Shown here: positions 1 through 7,898 of the stretch, in pieces
How the letters are laid out: the number at the start of each line of letters is the position of its first letter
Position numbering within the stretch: position 1 is the first letter of the stretch
Origin: Candidatus Rifleibacteriota bacterium
GTDB lineage: Bacteria; Muiribacteriota; Ozemobacteria; Ozemobacterales; Ozemobacteraceae
Length of the DNA stretch: 62,853 nt
Reading direction: 5' to 3'
NCBI GenBank assembly: GCA_015233155.1
Contig: JADFYG010000039.1
Location: forward strand, 1-62,853
Made by a program: the position numbers and the translations under genes
Notes under the pieces: model-generated
What the model saw: the letters and a program-made list of their open reading frames with translations, nothing else
Told to the model about the DNA's origin: nothing
Databases searched by the model: none

Positions 1-11
1 AGTTTTGGGGG

Positions 12-455
12 TTGTCCGAAAAAGCGCCCTTTTTTGATAAAAATGTACAAGAAAGCGTGAAAATTTTGTTTTCAAAGAAACTTGAGGGAAACGCCCGCCA
101 ATATTTTCAGAATATTGCAAGTCCCTCTAAGGATATGTATTTTATGAAACCGGAGCAGATAGTCTTCTTATCGGCATCTGATCTGCGTTTTCTGATGTTC
201 CGGTCAGTGATGGCACCGGGGCAGCTATTGCCATGGAACAGCGGAAATACAATCGGCGATGATAGCCATGGCGGAACAGATCTCCAAGATGTTTGAAGAT
301 AATCGGTGGCTGGCCAGGTGGCCACACTCAATGAAAGAATGAACCAGGATCGGCCGTTTGTGAACTTGTCTGCGGGGTTCTTTACTCCGGTTCCTCGCTT
401 GCTGGAGACGGTGAGGGAGAGATACGAGTATCAGCCGTTGATGCTCTTGCGGTAG
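12..455 (+). pseudogene. decayed coding remnant, family unknown
   Basis: Protein-like sequence runs across this stretch but no single frame stays open. One frame is open from about 12 to 296 and contains MKPEQIVFLSASDLRFLMF. A second reads MIAMAEQISKMFEDN near 265-310. A third reads NLSAGFFTPVPRLLETVRER and ends at the TAG at 453-455. The pieces read like one protein broken by two frameshifts; sequencing error is the alternative. I do not recognise the family. It has no clear start and may continue left of the window. Confidence 0.35.
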
Positions 456-526
456 GCGGCCACAACGATTACCAACAAAGATCGCAGACGAGATCGTAAA
501 GGGTAAAGAGAACAGGGTAAATCACG

Positions 527-1513
527 TTAATGAGTCTGCAACAACCGAACGAGACGAAATCCGATGCCGAGGAGTATCGGGCGGTTCGGTTTGTCCATAT
601 TGCGGGAGGCCGACCGGCAGCCGTTCCAGACGCAGTTCCACGCGCCGCCGCGAATGACCCGATATTTTCCGGCACCCTGTCCCTGAGGGTCAGTACAAGA
701 TGAATTTGGATAATTTCCGGACCAGTCCCAGCACCATTCCCAAACGTTCCCATTCATATCATACAAGCCATACTGGTTCGATAGCTTCGTCCCGGCGGGC
801 TGAGTCCCTCCTTTATCTGCGTGAGGATTTTTCCAGAAATCGCTGTTCGCATTTTTAGAAAACCAGGCATATTGGCCAATCTTATCATGAGAGGGGTCAT
901 CACCCCAGTAGCAATTCGTCGTAGTGCCTGCCCGGCAAGCATATTCCCATTCCGCCTCGGTCGGCAATCTGTATCCATCGGCATTCCAGTCGCAAGTTAC
1001 CATATCAGCGTCAGTAATGGTTACGCTGTTACTACCGTTTTTATAACACGGCGTCAGTTTTTGATTTGAACTAAGGACGTTACAGAAACGAACCGCGTCG
1101 AACCACGACACGTTTTCTACAGGCTGACTGGCTGTGTTCGAATAGCTTATGGAGGCAACGAAATGCGAAGGATTTATTCCAGTGATACTTTTATATTGCA
1201 TCTGCGTAACTTCGCATGTTCCCATCAAAAAGGGCTTTGTTATGGTTACAGAGTGAACAGGGCCATCCTCCTTATCGCCCATCTGAAAGGTTCCGGCAGG
1301 GATTTTAACAAACTTCAATTTTATGCTGTCGGACAAAGTAATCGTTTCACTTTCTGCAAATGCTCCAACCGCAAATATTGTGAGAAATATTGCAATGAGC
1401 CCACTTACAATACCAACTTGCACACGCATCTTTACTGGAGCAACACAATGGGGACATGCATCAGCAAGATCATTCACGTCATGCTGACATTCCTTACAAT
1501 TAATAGGACTCAT
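527..1513 (-). CDS. zinc-ribbon, membrane-anchored formylglycine-generating-enzyme-like (SUMF1/FGE) protein
   Basis: The 328-aa product starts with a zinc ribbon (Cys 6, 9, 20, 23), followed by one transmembrane segment at about residues 32-52 and an FGE-sulfatase domain from about 70 to the end. Family hallmarks are visible: IPAGTFQMG, QPVENVSWFDAVRFCN, GYRLPTEAEWEYACRAG, YGLYDMNGNVWEWCWD, RVIRGGAW and a closing GFRLV. The start is the ATG at 1513, preceded by GAGGTG; an upstream in-frame ATG lacks a ribosome site. True FGE oxidises a sulfatase cysteine to formylglycine, but many bacterial relatives do not, and no sulfatase lies nearby. The ribbon plus membrane anchor suggests a sensing or surface role (inference). 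It is probably host DNA left of the mobile element. Confidence 0.85.
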   Translation of the reverse strand: MSPINCKECQHDVNDLADACPHCVAPVKMRVQVGIVSGLIAIFLTIFAVGAFAESETITLSDSIKLKFVKIPAGTFQMGDKEDGPVHSVTITKPFLMGTCEVTQMQYKSITGINPSHFVASISYSNTASQPVENVSWFDAVRFCNVLSSNQKLTPCYKNGSNSVTITDADMVTCDWNADGYRLPTEAEWEYACRAGTTTNCYWGDDPSHDKIGQYAWFSKNANSDFWKNPHADKGGTQPAGTKLSNQYGLYDMNGNVWEWCWDWSGNYPNSSCTDPQGQGAGKYRVIRGGAWNCVWNGCRSASRNMDKPNRPILLGIGFRLVRLLQTH

Positions 1514-1879
1514 CGTTTCACCTCGACGAAATTTGTGGAGACATGAAATTATACTATTTTCATTTGAAATGTGGCTGAATTTCTTACGCAGCAATATAAG
1601 CTCTGTTCTTGCCATCATTCTCTCTCACCAGTTCATCATGACCGGCAAGTATGGCCATTTGCTTGACCCCAGAAGCGACGCGACAATCCCAGGCCATGTT
1701 TCTACCAGAGCACCTATCCGCGTGCCATGGCGGTATGTTTCCGGTCAAATGCGCAATCACCCTTATTTATCCGGAGTGAAACCAAGGCGGTTACTTAATT
1801 TCACCCCCTTTTCCCGGTATAAGTCTCATGACACCGTTTCCCATCAAAGACTTATACCGAACGAAAGGAGATGAAAACT
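1514..1879. other. 366-nt intergenic region
   Basis: No gene is visible here. The right part carries the 12-bp inverted repeat at 1815-1859 and the AAAGGAG ribosome site of the gene starting at 1880. A possible -10 (TATAAG, about 1818) lies inside the repeat, but no convincing -35 goes with it. Confidence 0.4.
1815..1859. promoter_or_regulatory. 12-bp perfect inverted repeat upstream of a small gene
   Basis: CGGTATAAGTCT at 1815-1826 is mirrored by AGACTTATACCG at 1848-1859 with a 21-nt gap. It ends 3 nt before the ribosome site of the gene at 1880. It could be an operator pair or an mRNA hairpin controlling the plus-strand arm of element 1. Confidence 0.6.
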
Positions 1880-2035
1880 ATGAATGTCGATCGACTTGCC
1901 CGTAATGCTTACACAATACTCCGCTTAATTATGATCGCTATTACAGCCCTTCAACCCGTCCAACAATCACAAGAATACGTCTATCGAAACGTCCGTCGCC
2001 CTCGGAGACACCGAAACCAACAACCACACCGATAA
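1880..2035 (+). CDS. small basic protein, unknown function
   Basis: This 51-aa ORF starts with ATG 9 nt after AAAGGAG, which is the main support. The product has a short hydrophobic patch (LRLIMIAITAL, residues 14-24) and an Arg-rich tail (RNVRRPRRHRNQQPHR). It precedes the DUF932 gene by 89 nt in the same direction and follows a 12-bp inverted repeat, so it would be the first gene of the plus-strand operon. I recognise no family. It could be a leader peptide or a small DNA-binding protein. Confidence 0.45.
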   Translation: MNVDRLARNAYTILRLIMIAITALQPVQQSQEYVYRNVRRPRRHRNQQPHR

Positions 2036-2124
2036 CACGGTTTACCTATCACCCTCACGCGCTATTCATGCGCATCCCACCCCCACATATAACAGGCCAC
2101 AGGCCAGAAATGGAGTTTATACCC

Positions 2125-3138
2125 ATGGAAAACATTGAACACAATTACAACGCATTCGCGCATCCCGCCCGCACTCTCCACGATCTTATCTGGAAGTTCC
2201 AAGACCTGGAATCCCAGGAAAATGATGATACCGTCATCGAACTCAACAAACTTACTGTCCTGGACAACGCCAAAGTCCAGATCCCCGGCCTCGGTGAATA
2301 TGAAATGACCGACTGGTCTCGCAAACAAATGTCTCTGCTCGTCGGAATAAAATACGACCGCTGGTTTAACAACGCCAGCCCAGCCGATCAATCCGCTGAA
2401 CTTACCCGCCGATTCGCCCGTTCCAATGAACTGGTAAGGCTCCGCACCCGGAAGAACGACCATCTCTCAACTGATGGCATACTCCGTGGATTCGTCTCCC
2501 CGAAATATACCCCCGTTAAAGACAGTCAAATTGCCCGCCTTATGCTCATGGCCCTGCGTAATGTCGATCCTGACATGCGCCTTATCCGTGCCAATATCAC
2601 AGACCGAACCGTCAGTTACGTTATTGGCGTCGGACAGCCCTATCTTATCGGTGGCCCCGGAGATGTCGGTGACGTCTGGGGTGGAATCCTCGTCAGGAAC
2701 AGCGATGTCGGCTATGCATCATTGCGCATAAGCTTACATTTGACACGCCTCGTCTGCCGCAACGGTATGACTGCGCCATTAAAGAACGCAGAGCTGCTCC
2801 GCCGCAAACACACTAAAGGCATCCTCGACGACAATCTGTTACAGCTCCTCGGAGAGCGACTCATCGAAGTACCCGGCCAACTCAGACAGAGTGGCCAGAT
2901 CATGTTAAACGCAAGCTCCGTCAAGATAACGAATCCGGAAGAAGAGATTGAAAGAATACTGGACGCCAGTAACTTGCCAAAGCGTCTGCTGCCCTATGTT
3001 CTTGGCGCTTATGCCATCGAACCACGTCCAAATGCTTTCGGCGTCAGCTCTGCCATGACACGCGCCGCACAAGGCTTCAGTCCTGAAGAAAGGCTGGAAA
3101 TCGAAAATGCCGCATCTGCTTATCTTCAGACCCATTAA
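2125..3138 (+). CDS. DUF932-like phage/plasmid protein
   Basis: The 337-aa protein resembles DUF932 proteins found in phages, plasmids and integrative elements. The conserved-looking core is LRGFVSPKYTPVKDSQI in the middle, followed by a region rich in beta strands (VSYVIGVGQPYLIGG) and TRLVCRNGMTAP. I chose the ATG at 2125, 9 nt after GGAG, over two in-frame upstream ATGs. DUF932 genes usually travel with recombination and replication genes. Here the ERF annealing protein follows 71 nt downstream, so a role in recombination or DNA maintenance is likely but not proven. Confidence 0.65.
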   Translation: MENIEHNYNAFAHPARTLHDLIWKFQDLESQENDDTVIELNKLTVLDNAKVQIPGLGEYEMTDWSRKQMSLLVGIKYDRWFNNASPADQSAELTRRFARSNELVRLRTRKNDHLSTDGILRGFVSPKYTPVKDSQIARLMLMALRNVDPDMRLIRANITDRTVSYVIGVGQPYLIGGPGDVGDVWGGILVRNSDVGYASLRISLHLTRLVCRNGMTAPLKNAELLRRKHTKGILDDNLLQLLGERLIEVPGQLRQSGQIMLNASSVKITNPEEEIERILDASNLPKRLLPYVLGAYAIEPRPNAFGVSSAMTRAAQGFSPEERLEIENAASAYLQTH

Positions 3139-3209
3139 CAGACACGTTACTATCACACGGGCGGAAGCTACCAAGCTTCCGCTCTTCTTTTTGAAAAGGA
3201 GAATCATCC

Positions 3210-4034
3210 ATGGAAACATCACCTACAACAGGAAAAATTTCAGAAAGCCTCAGCAAAGCACAATCTCAAATGAAAAATGCCGCCTTTGATATGGTAAACC
3301 CGCACTTCCGCTCTCCCTACGCAAGTTTGGCCGCTATCATGGATAGCTGCCGTCCAGCCCTGTCCTCGAACGGAATCGCTATTCTACAAGGCACTTCGAT
3401 CGATCCTGAAACCCTTCGAGTCAACGTAACTACGCTCCTCACACACGTAAGCGGTGAATGGATTAAGTCAGTTATCAGTATCAAGCCCGCAGCAGACACC
3501 GCCCAGGCTATTGGAAGTGCCGCCTCCTACGGCCGACGCTACGGTCTCTCCGCTCTTGTATCCATTGTCAGCGAAGAAGATGATGATGGCAATCTTGCCA
3601 CCGGTCGCCCCGATGTTAAACCGGTACTGACCTCTGTTAAGAAAACATCCGCCTCGGCCACTGCGGTCAACCCTGTTGCAACAAAGACTACCGCTCAGGC
3701 GGAACAGCCCAACACGACATCCGAAGTCGTCACAGCCCTGGCAAATGCCGAACCCGCCCAGCCATGTGCTACAAAGCCGGAATCCATAAAATCAGCGATA
3801 CCCGCACCAATGCCACAAAATGGCCGGATAGCAAAAATACGTCAAGTGTTCACATTATCCGGGCAACTCGGCCAATCCGTCGATCAGATGAAGTCCATGG
3901 TCGGAGACCTGCTCGAACTCGGCTCTCCAATACGTGAATCGTCTCAGATCCCGTCTGATAAACTCGATATGATAATCTATGCCCTCCAGAAAGCTTTGAT
4001 AGACAAGAATAACAGCCAAAAGGAGGCCGCATAA
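3210..4034 (+). CDS. ERF-family single-strand annealing protein
   Basis: The 274-aa protein matches the ERF family of phage recombinases, which anneal complementary single-stranded DNA during homologous recombination. The N-terminal ERF domain (about residues 8-130) shows MVNPHFRSPYASLAAIM, a pattern typical of ERF, and QAIGSAASYGRRYGLSALV. A low-complexity Ala/Thr/Pro linker (about 130-205) and a helical C-terminal domain follow. AAAGGAGA sits upstream of the ATG. The stop is 1 nt from the next gene, a PD-(D/E)XK nuclease, which suggests a two-component annealase/nuclease recombination system like Red or RecET (inference from context). Confidence 0.88.
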   Translation: METSPTTGKISESLSKAQSQMKNAAFDMVNPHFRSPYASLAAIMDSCRPALSSNGIAILQGTSIDPETLRVNVTTLLTHVSGEWIKSVISIKPAADTAQAIGSAASYGRRYGLSALVSIVSEEDDDGNLATGRPDVKPVLTSVKKTSASATAVNPVATKTTAQAEQPNTTSEVVTALANAEPAQPCATKPESIKSAIPAPMPQNGRIAKIRQVFTLSGQLGQSVDQMKSMVGDLLELGSPIRESSQIPSDKLDMIIYALQKALIDKNNSQKEAA

Positions 4035-4035
4035 T

Positions 4036-4902
4036 ATGAAGCTGACCAACATATTCTCGTTACCCGACGCCATAGTAAAAGCTATCGCCAATGACAGCTA
4101 CAATGCTGGTCCCTGCGATATTTCTTGCACTCGTCTGGTCGATTCGCCTCGAAAAGTGGCTCTGGAAGTGCAACACGCAAAAGATCTGGTCGAAGATGTC
4201 TCTGATCGTATCTGGTCGCTCTTTGGCCAGAGTATTCACACAATCCTGGAACGCGCCGATTCAACACCCGCACTGAAGGAAAATCGTCTGACAATGACCC
4301 GCCAAAATTGGGTAATTTCTGGCCAGTTTGACCGCTTCGTTGTCGCCGATGGATTACTCCAGGAATATAAGACAACATCTGTTTTCGCAGTAAAAGATGA
4401 ATGCCGTCAATCCTGGCAGACGCAGATGAATGTCCTTGCACACCTGCTTAGAGAGCACGGCTACACGGTCGTCAAGCTCCAGGTTTGCGCAATACTGCGT
4501 GACTGGCGGCGCTCACAAGCTGATCGGACTCAGGACTATCCAATAAGTCCTGTGCTTACGATCGATATTCCGCTCTGGACGCCCGAAAAAGCTGAAGATT
4601 GGATAGATACGGCCGTCCGCAAACATCAGGCAGCACGCACTGAGCTTCCGGAATGTGAAGATCGCTGGGAAACACCCACTACGTATGCGTTAATGCGAAC
4701 TGGCCGCAAGACAGCAGTGCGCGTCTACGACAATCAAATCGATGCAGATAACGCATTAGTCGCTGCCGGACCGAATCATGAACTGATTTGCCGTCGCGGC
4801 CGTAACCTTCGATGTGAGCAATACTGCTCTGTCCGAGACTATTGCACACAATATCAGTCATACGCTCAAACTGCGGAAAAAGAAATGAGCACCAGCGCAT
4901 AG
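4036..4902 (+). CDS. PD-(D/E)XK nuclease, RecB/Cas4-like
   Basis: The 288-aa protein carries the PD-(D/E)XK signature: His 68, Asp 99 in GQFDRF and Glu110-x-Lys112 in LLQEYKTT, with QTQMNVLAHLL following as the usual QxxxY-type helix. A Cys cluster near the C-terminus (LICRRG, RCEQYC, RDYC) could bind an iron-sulfur cluster as in Cas4/AddB relatives. It is tightly linked to the ERF gene (AGGAGG before the start), so its likely job is resecting DNA ends to feed the annealing protein. No cas genes or CRISPR array are nearby, so a Cas4 role is unlikely. Confidence 0.85.
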   Translation: MKLTNIFSLPDAIVKAIANDSYNAGPCDISCTRLVDSPRKVALEVQHAKDLVEDVSDRIWSLFGQSIHTILERADSTPALKENRLTMTRQNWVISGQFDRFVVADGLLQEYKTTSVFAVKDECRQSWQTQMNVLAHLLREHGYTVVKLQVCAILRDWRRSQADRTQDYPISPVLTIDIPLWTPEKAEDWIDTAVRKHQAARTELPECEDRWETPTTYALMRTGRKTAVRVYDNQIDADNALVAAGPNHELICRRGRNLRCEQYCSVRDYCTQYQSYAQTAEKEMSTSA

Positions 4903-4920
4903 ATTGCACCGGTGCTCGTT

Positions 4921-4946
4921 GGAAGCGTGACCTGCGCTTCCTTTTT
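4921..4946 (+). terminator. intrinsic terminator after the recombination operon
   Basis: GGAAGCG and CGCTTCC form a 7-bp perfect stem with a 7-nt loop, followed by five T. It lies 18 nt after the nuclease stop codon. Confidence 0.85.
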
Positions 4947-4959
4947 AACTGTCGATCAG

Positions 4960-5004
4960 ATTACAGGGGCATCAACTACTTCAGGAAGTGAAGCAGTTGA
5001 TATC
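4960..5004 (+). repeat. hairpin repeat, copy A (left border of RtcB cassette)
   Basis: This 45-nt sequence matches copy B at 7689-7733 at 40 of 45 positions in the same orientation. It folds into a long hairpin: ATCAACT/AGTTGAT outer stem, one a-c mismatch, CTTCA/TGAAG inner stem and a 5-nt loop. It touches the rtcB stop codon. It could be a terminator for rtcB, a REP-type repeat or a recombination site. Confidence 0.8.
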
Positions 5005-6150
5005 CTACGCCGCGCCCTTGAAGTTCAAGATTGGTCTGAGTTTACGTTCAGTACGAACCAGATCATTCTGGGCACGCATAACCGCAATGATGTCTTTATA
5101 CGCGCCAGGTGCCTCGTCGAGCAGTTGCTGCGCTCGACGATGATCGAACCATATTCCCTGCATACTCTTTAGAAATTGCCGATCGGATATTGATCTCCGC
5201 GCTTCTGAGCGAGATCGACACCTTCCGGCCCCATGAGCACTGGAAAAGAGGGCGGCTTCACAATTCCGGCCGGTGACATGAAAGCTCGGAGTGCCCATAG
5301 ATCCGGGAACAACGCCAATTTCACCGTCTCGAACCGATATTGCCCCTTTGCGATGAACCCACACCTGTCTCCCGGAAACGTCTTCGCGTCCCAGAAAGTT
5401 GTGAACACAGTCCAGGATTGTTGTCGCGTCGGATGCGAGGCCAAACAATCGCTTCATTATCTCAACACACGCGAAGATTATGGCGCGGCGGCTCGCTTTC
5501 GCATAGGCCACCGCCCATTCCATATCCATCAGGAACTCTTTGCCCTCGTCAGAATCAGCGTCCAGATATTTGAACCCGGTGGAGGTTTTGATAGTATTCT
5601 TCAGGTGATGAGCAGCGATTGCCTGTCCCATGGCCCGGGACCCGGTGTGAACCATGATCCAGAGTCGCCCATCTTCACCGGCCTGGAACTCCAAGAAGTG
5701 ATTTCCACTGCCAAGAGTCGCGAATTCCAGCCTTCCGTCCTTATCCAACATCCTGGTTCCATCAGCAAAACTGAGGGGCCGATCACAGTTCTGCGGAATT
5801 ATCGGCACAAATCTTCTTGAATGTCTTATTGCCGGAATTCTTGCATACAGCTGCGACATGACCTGAGTAGCTGCGTTTTTATCGGATAGCACAGATGAAT
5901 CGCCATTGAAGCCGATTGCAGCCATACCGCAACCAATGTCTCCACCAATAGCGCCAGGAAGTATTATTCCTTCCGTAGCGATAACGCTTCCGACGCAAAC
6001 CTCATTGGCGAGATGAACATCGGGCATAATTGCGATATGGAATACACCTTCTGTTTTGGCCAATCGGTCAATGTTGTCTCTGGCTTCGCTGGAAAGCGAA
6101 TCGGCGATCCACATATGCACTGGAGCTTTATTTACAGTTTCACAGTTCAT
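5005..6150 (-). CDS. rtcB: RtcB-family RNA ligase
   Basis: RtcB joins RNA 2',3'-cyclic-phosphate or 3'-phosphate ends to 5'-OH ends using GTP and Mn2+, as in tRNA or rRNA repair. This 381-aa protein has the expected motifs in order: MPDVH (42-46), GAIGGDIGCGM with the metal ligands Asp 71 and Cys 74, LGSGNHF, HTGSR, HNFLGRE, VHRKGA, PGSMGTPSF and SSAHGAGR, whose His is the guanylylated residue in characterised RtcB. The start at 6150 is fixed by a perfect AGGAGGTGAT 4 nt upstream; an earlier in-frame ATG is ignored. It overlaps the RbfA-like gene by 11 nt, so the two are translationally coupled. Its place inside a mobile element, between two hairpin repeats, is the odd feature. Confidence 0.96.
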   Translation of the reverse strand: MNCETVNKAPVHMWIADSLSSEARDNIDRLAKTEGVFHIAIMPDVHLANEVCVGSVIATEGIILPGAIGGDIGCGMAAIGFNGDSSVLSDKNAATQVMSQLYARIPAIRHSRRFVPIIPQNCDRPLSFADGTRMLDKDGRLEFATLGSGNHFLEFQAGEDGRLWIMVHTGSRAMGQAIAAHHLKNTIKTSTGFKYLDADSDEGKEFLMDMEWAVAYAKASRRAIIFACVEIMKRLFGLASDATTILDCVHNFLGREDVSGRQVWVHRKGAISVRDGEIGVVPGSMGTPSFHVTGRNCEAALFSSAHGAGRCRSRSEARRSISDRQFLKSMQGIWFDHRRAQQLLDEAPGAYKDIIAVMRAQNDLVRTERKLRPILNFKGAA

Positions 6151-6571
6151 CAAAATCACCTCCTGGCCCGGGAACAATCTCAAACACAAGCTCAGGAGTG
6201 CGCTTCCGACAGATTGATTCAGCGATTTCTCGTTTCATAAATGGACGTGCAGATTTGAGAATCGCATGTATTTCTGTTACTGATCTTGGTTCAGAATGAG
6301 GAAGAGGATAGATCTTTACTAATAGCCGGGATGAATTCGGGGCCAACTCGACAGATAAAAGTCCCAGGTCCCATAGTCGTTCGTCGCTACTGGAGCCACA
6401 AAATACAAGAGATAGAACTTCTTCGACTTGACGACAGAGACCACCTTCATGAAGGGTAGAGCCTGGCCGAGAGAGACTCCGACCGGTTATTTTTGAATCG
6501 ACGCCATCGTCGAAATAGGACTGACCACTACGCAGGAATGGTTTACTGCTCCGATTTTCGGAATGTTTCAC
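6140..6571 (-). CDS. RbfA-like (ribosome-binding factor A-type KH) protein
   Basis: The 143-aa product starts with GTG, 9 nt after AAGGAG. Its second half resembles RbfA: LCRQVEEVLSLVF (helix 1), a strand near LGLLSVELAP, then ARPFMKREIAESICRKRTPEL, which closely matches the terminal RbfA pattern LRxxLAxRxxxRxTPEL. RbfA is a cold-shock factor that binds immature 30S subunits near the 5' end of 16S rRNA. The 45-residue N-terminal extension has no match I know. Its 11-nt overlap with rtcB implies the pair works together, plausibly positioning the ligase on damaged 16S rRNA or ribosomes (inference). Family call is moderate: it rests on pattern recognition only. Confidence 0.65.
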   Translation of the reverse strand: MKHSENRSSKPFLRSGQSYFDDGVDSKITGRSLSRPGSTLHEGGLCRQVEEVLSLVFCGSSSDERLWDLGLLSVELAPNSSRLLVKIYPLPHSEPRSVTEIHAILKSARPFMKREIAESICRKRTPELVFEIVPGPGGDFDEL

Positions 6572-6590
6572 AGATTGCTTCTCCTTGGTT

Positions 6591-6685
6591 GTCGTTCGCA
6601 GTGAACGACATCAGCACCGCCTTTATAAGGGCGGTGGAAAAGCCTCGCTGGGGTGGATTAAATCCGGTTCAAATAGCCAGGAGGC
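6591..6685 (-). promoter_or_regulatory. three stem-loops in the 5' leader of the rbfA-like/rtcB operon
   Basis: Between the short leader ORF and the GTG of the RbfA-like gene are three strong inverted repeats: 6591-6609 (7 bp, loop 5), 6615-6636 (7 bp, CACCGCC/GGCGGTG, loop 8) and 6642-6685 (GCCTC-CTGG paired with CCAG-GAGGC, one bulged base). The third covers the end of the leader ORF. This arrangement fits attenuation or a translational switch, or a structured ncRNA. Confidence 0.5.
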
Positions 6686-6725
6686 CCGCAGATGAAATAT
6701 GAGCTGTGAAAATGGCCCGAATCAT
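6669..6725 (-). CDS. 18-aa leader peptide candidate upstream of rbfA-like/rtcB
   Basis: ATG at 6725 follows AAGGAGG with an ideal 6-nt gap, and the frame closes after 18 codons (MIRAIFTAHISSAGLLAI). The strong ribosome site on such a short frame, just ahead of three stem-loops and 98 nt before the first operon gene, suggests a regulatory leader peptide. No run of a single amino acid stands out, so classic amino-acid attenuation is not indicated. Confidence 0.4.
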   Translation of the reverse strand: MIRAIFTAHISSAGLLAI

Positions 6726-6774
6726 ATGAAGCCTCCTTATATCGAATTACAGGCGAAATATTACCCGATAAGTG

Positions 6775-6786
6775 AATGATATCATT
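6775..6786. promoter_or_regulatory. 12-bp perfect palindrome between the rtcB operon and the 6922 gene
   Basis: AATGATATCATT is a perfect palindrome located between the divergently transcribed RbfA-like/rtcB operon and the membrane-protein gene. It could bind a dimeric regulator of either promoter. I see no -24/-12 sigma-54 site and no rtcR gene here. Confidence 0.35.
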
Positions 6787-6921
6787 TAATAGTAAGGGTA
6801 GCCAGTATTTCATCCGGTATCATGGCAAACGTGGATTGTGCCAAAAAATGAAATGCAGGTATGGTAAGCTCAGTAACCAGCCTCCCGCAGCTTATCGAAT
6901 CCCATTCGGAGTAACCCTGCT

Positions 6922-7275
6922 ATGCATCATGAACTCATGACCCCTTGGCTCTTGGCGCAGTTCATTCTGTCGTTCGGAATCTGGGTTTACATCATAAAAA
7001 GTTATCATAACGACGGAATCGAAGTCGTCCTCGGACTTCTTGTCGGGGCGGCTTTTCTTGTCACTGATCTTGGTATTGCGGCTCTTGTTGGTGACATCAA
7101 CAGCGTTTCACCATTCATTAGATCTTCCGAAGATATTCTCGCTGCCAAACGCAACGGTCTGATCAGTGTTGCAGGTCTATGGACAGTATATACAGTGGGA
7201 ATTTTTGCGGCATTCCGTGTTCTTGTTTACCTGAAAAACAGGGTGCGGGGCTCAGGTTCGGGAAAAGTTGAATAA
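6922..7275 (+). CDS. small integral membrane protein, unknown function
   Basis: The 117-aa protein has three likely membrane segments: residues about 8-25 (LLAQFILSFGIWVYII), about 32-55 (VVLGLLVGAAFLVTDLGIAALV) with an internal Asp, and about 83-105 (ISVAGLWTVYTVGIFAAF). A basic tail follows. GGAG lies 11 nt upstream of the ATG, which is rather far. It is transcribed away from the rtcB operon and is followed 12 nt later by another unknown gene, both inside the repeat-bracketed segment. I do not recognise a family. Confidence 0.6.
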   Translation: MHHELMTPWLLAQFILSFGIWVYIIKSYHNDGIEVVLGLLVGAAFLVTDLGIAALVGDINSVSPFIRSSEDILAAKRNGLISVAGLWTVYTVGIFAAFRVLVYLKNRVRGSGSGKVE

Positions 7276-7287
7276 AGAGGAATACGC

Positions 7288-7674
7288 GTGAGAATTTCTG
7301 TTGAACTGGCTGCGACTCTTCGGATAATGGTTGCCCAGGCATGTGAAGCTCGCCGAAGGAACATTGATCGGAATGATAGGGTAATTCTGGAAACCATCTG
7401 CCTACCTTTTCTGACGGAACACGAAACAACTGGCTTCGATTCATCGGAGCTGTTTCCCAAGGGATTGGCTCTGATGCTCGAACAGATTTCTTGGTTTCTG
7501 CGAAAACACGCGGAGCCTCTCGATCGGAAAGCCCGGGGCGTACTGGTCCGGTTTTACCTTGAATCGGTTCTGACAGACGCGCTGACCTTCGTCCAGGGAC
7601 TCGATGACGAATATGTAATGGAAAATCTGCCCGGACTTTGGAAGCGGCTTGGGCAGATACGGCGACTTCGCTGA
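7288..7674 (+). CDS. unknown all-helical protein
   Basis: The 128-aa product starts with GTG after GAGG and appears to be all helical (VELAATLRIMVAQACEAR, ALMLEQISWFLRKHAEPL, GVLVRFYLESVLTDALTFV). It has no membrane segment or metal motif, and I do not recognise it. It follows the membrane-protein gene by 12 nt and ends 14 nt before hairpin repeat B, so the two genes form the right half of the repeat-bracketed cassette. Confidence 0.6.
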   Translation: MRISVELAATLRIMVAQACEARRRNIDRNDRVILETICLPFLTEHETTGFDSSELFPKGLALMLEQISWFLRKHAEPLDRKARGVLVRFYLESVLTDALTFVQGLDDEYVMENLPGLWKRLGQIRRLR

Positions 7675-7688
7675 GCAAAATTCAACTT

Positions 7689-7733
7689 ATTACAGGAGCA
7701 TCAAACACTTCAGGAACTGAAGCAGTTGATGTC
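7689..7733 (+). repeat. hairpin repeat, copy B (right border of RtcB cassette)
   Basis: Copy B matches copy A (4960-5004) at 40 of 45 positions. Its central hairpin is CTTCAG-gaa-CTGAAG within an ATCAA/TTGAT outer stem. Some changes relative to copy A are compensatory (the inner stem gains a G-C pair), which suggests that folding matters. Confidence 0.8.
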
Positions 7734-7898
7734 GCCCCCTCGATCTTCGTTCGTAATTTTGATGCCAACCGTCACTTCTACGGCGATTCACTGCTGATTA
7801 GCGTAGAACCAAACTTCACTGAGATCCCCTTGTGATCCATCTATAAGGCTGGTATGGTATATCTTTCGTCCGTCATCCAGAATGCCATGGAGGGCTGC

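Noticed and set aside
4036..4902. A Cas4 role for the PD-(D/E)XK nuclease
   Set aside because: No cas1/cas2 and no CRISPR repeats anywhere in the window; it is coupled to the ERF gene.
4912..5172. Plus-strand ORF of 86 codons across repeat copy A
   Set aside because: It lies antisense to the end of rtcB and across the hairpin repeat. The peptide shared with the ORF at 7638-7835 (ITGAS-TSG-EAVD) is explained by the DNA repeat itself.
6640..6690. A tRNA or Y-RNA-like tRNA module upstream of the rtcB operon (GGTTCAAAT on the plus strand)
   Set aside because: The T-stem does not pair and no acceptor stem is found; only separate hairpins remain.
4960..7733. Integron attC sites at the hairpin repeats
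   Set aside because: The core consensus GTTRRRY/RYYYAAC is not present, and no integron integrase is in the window.
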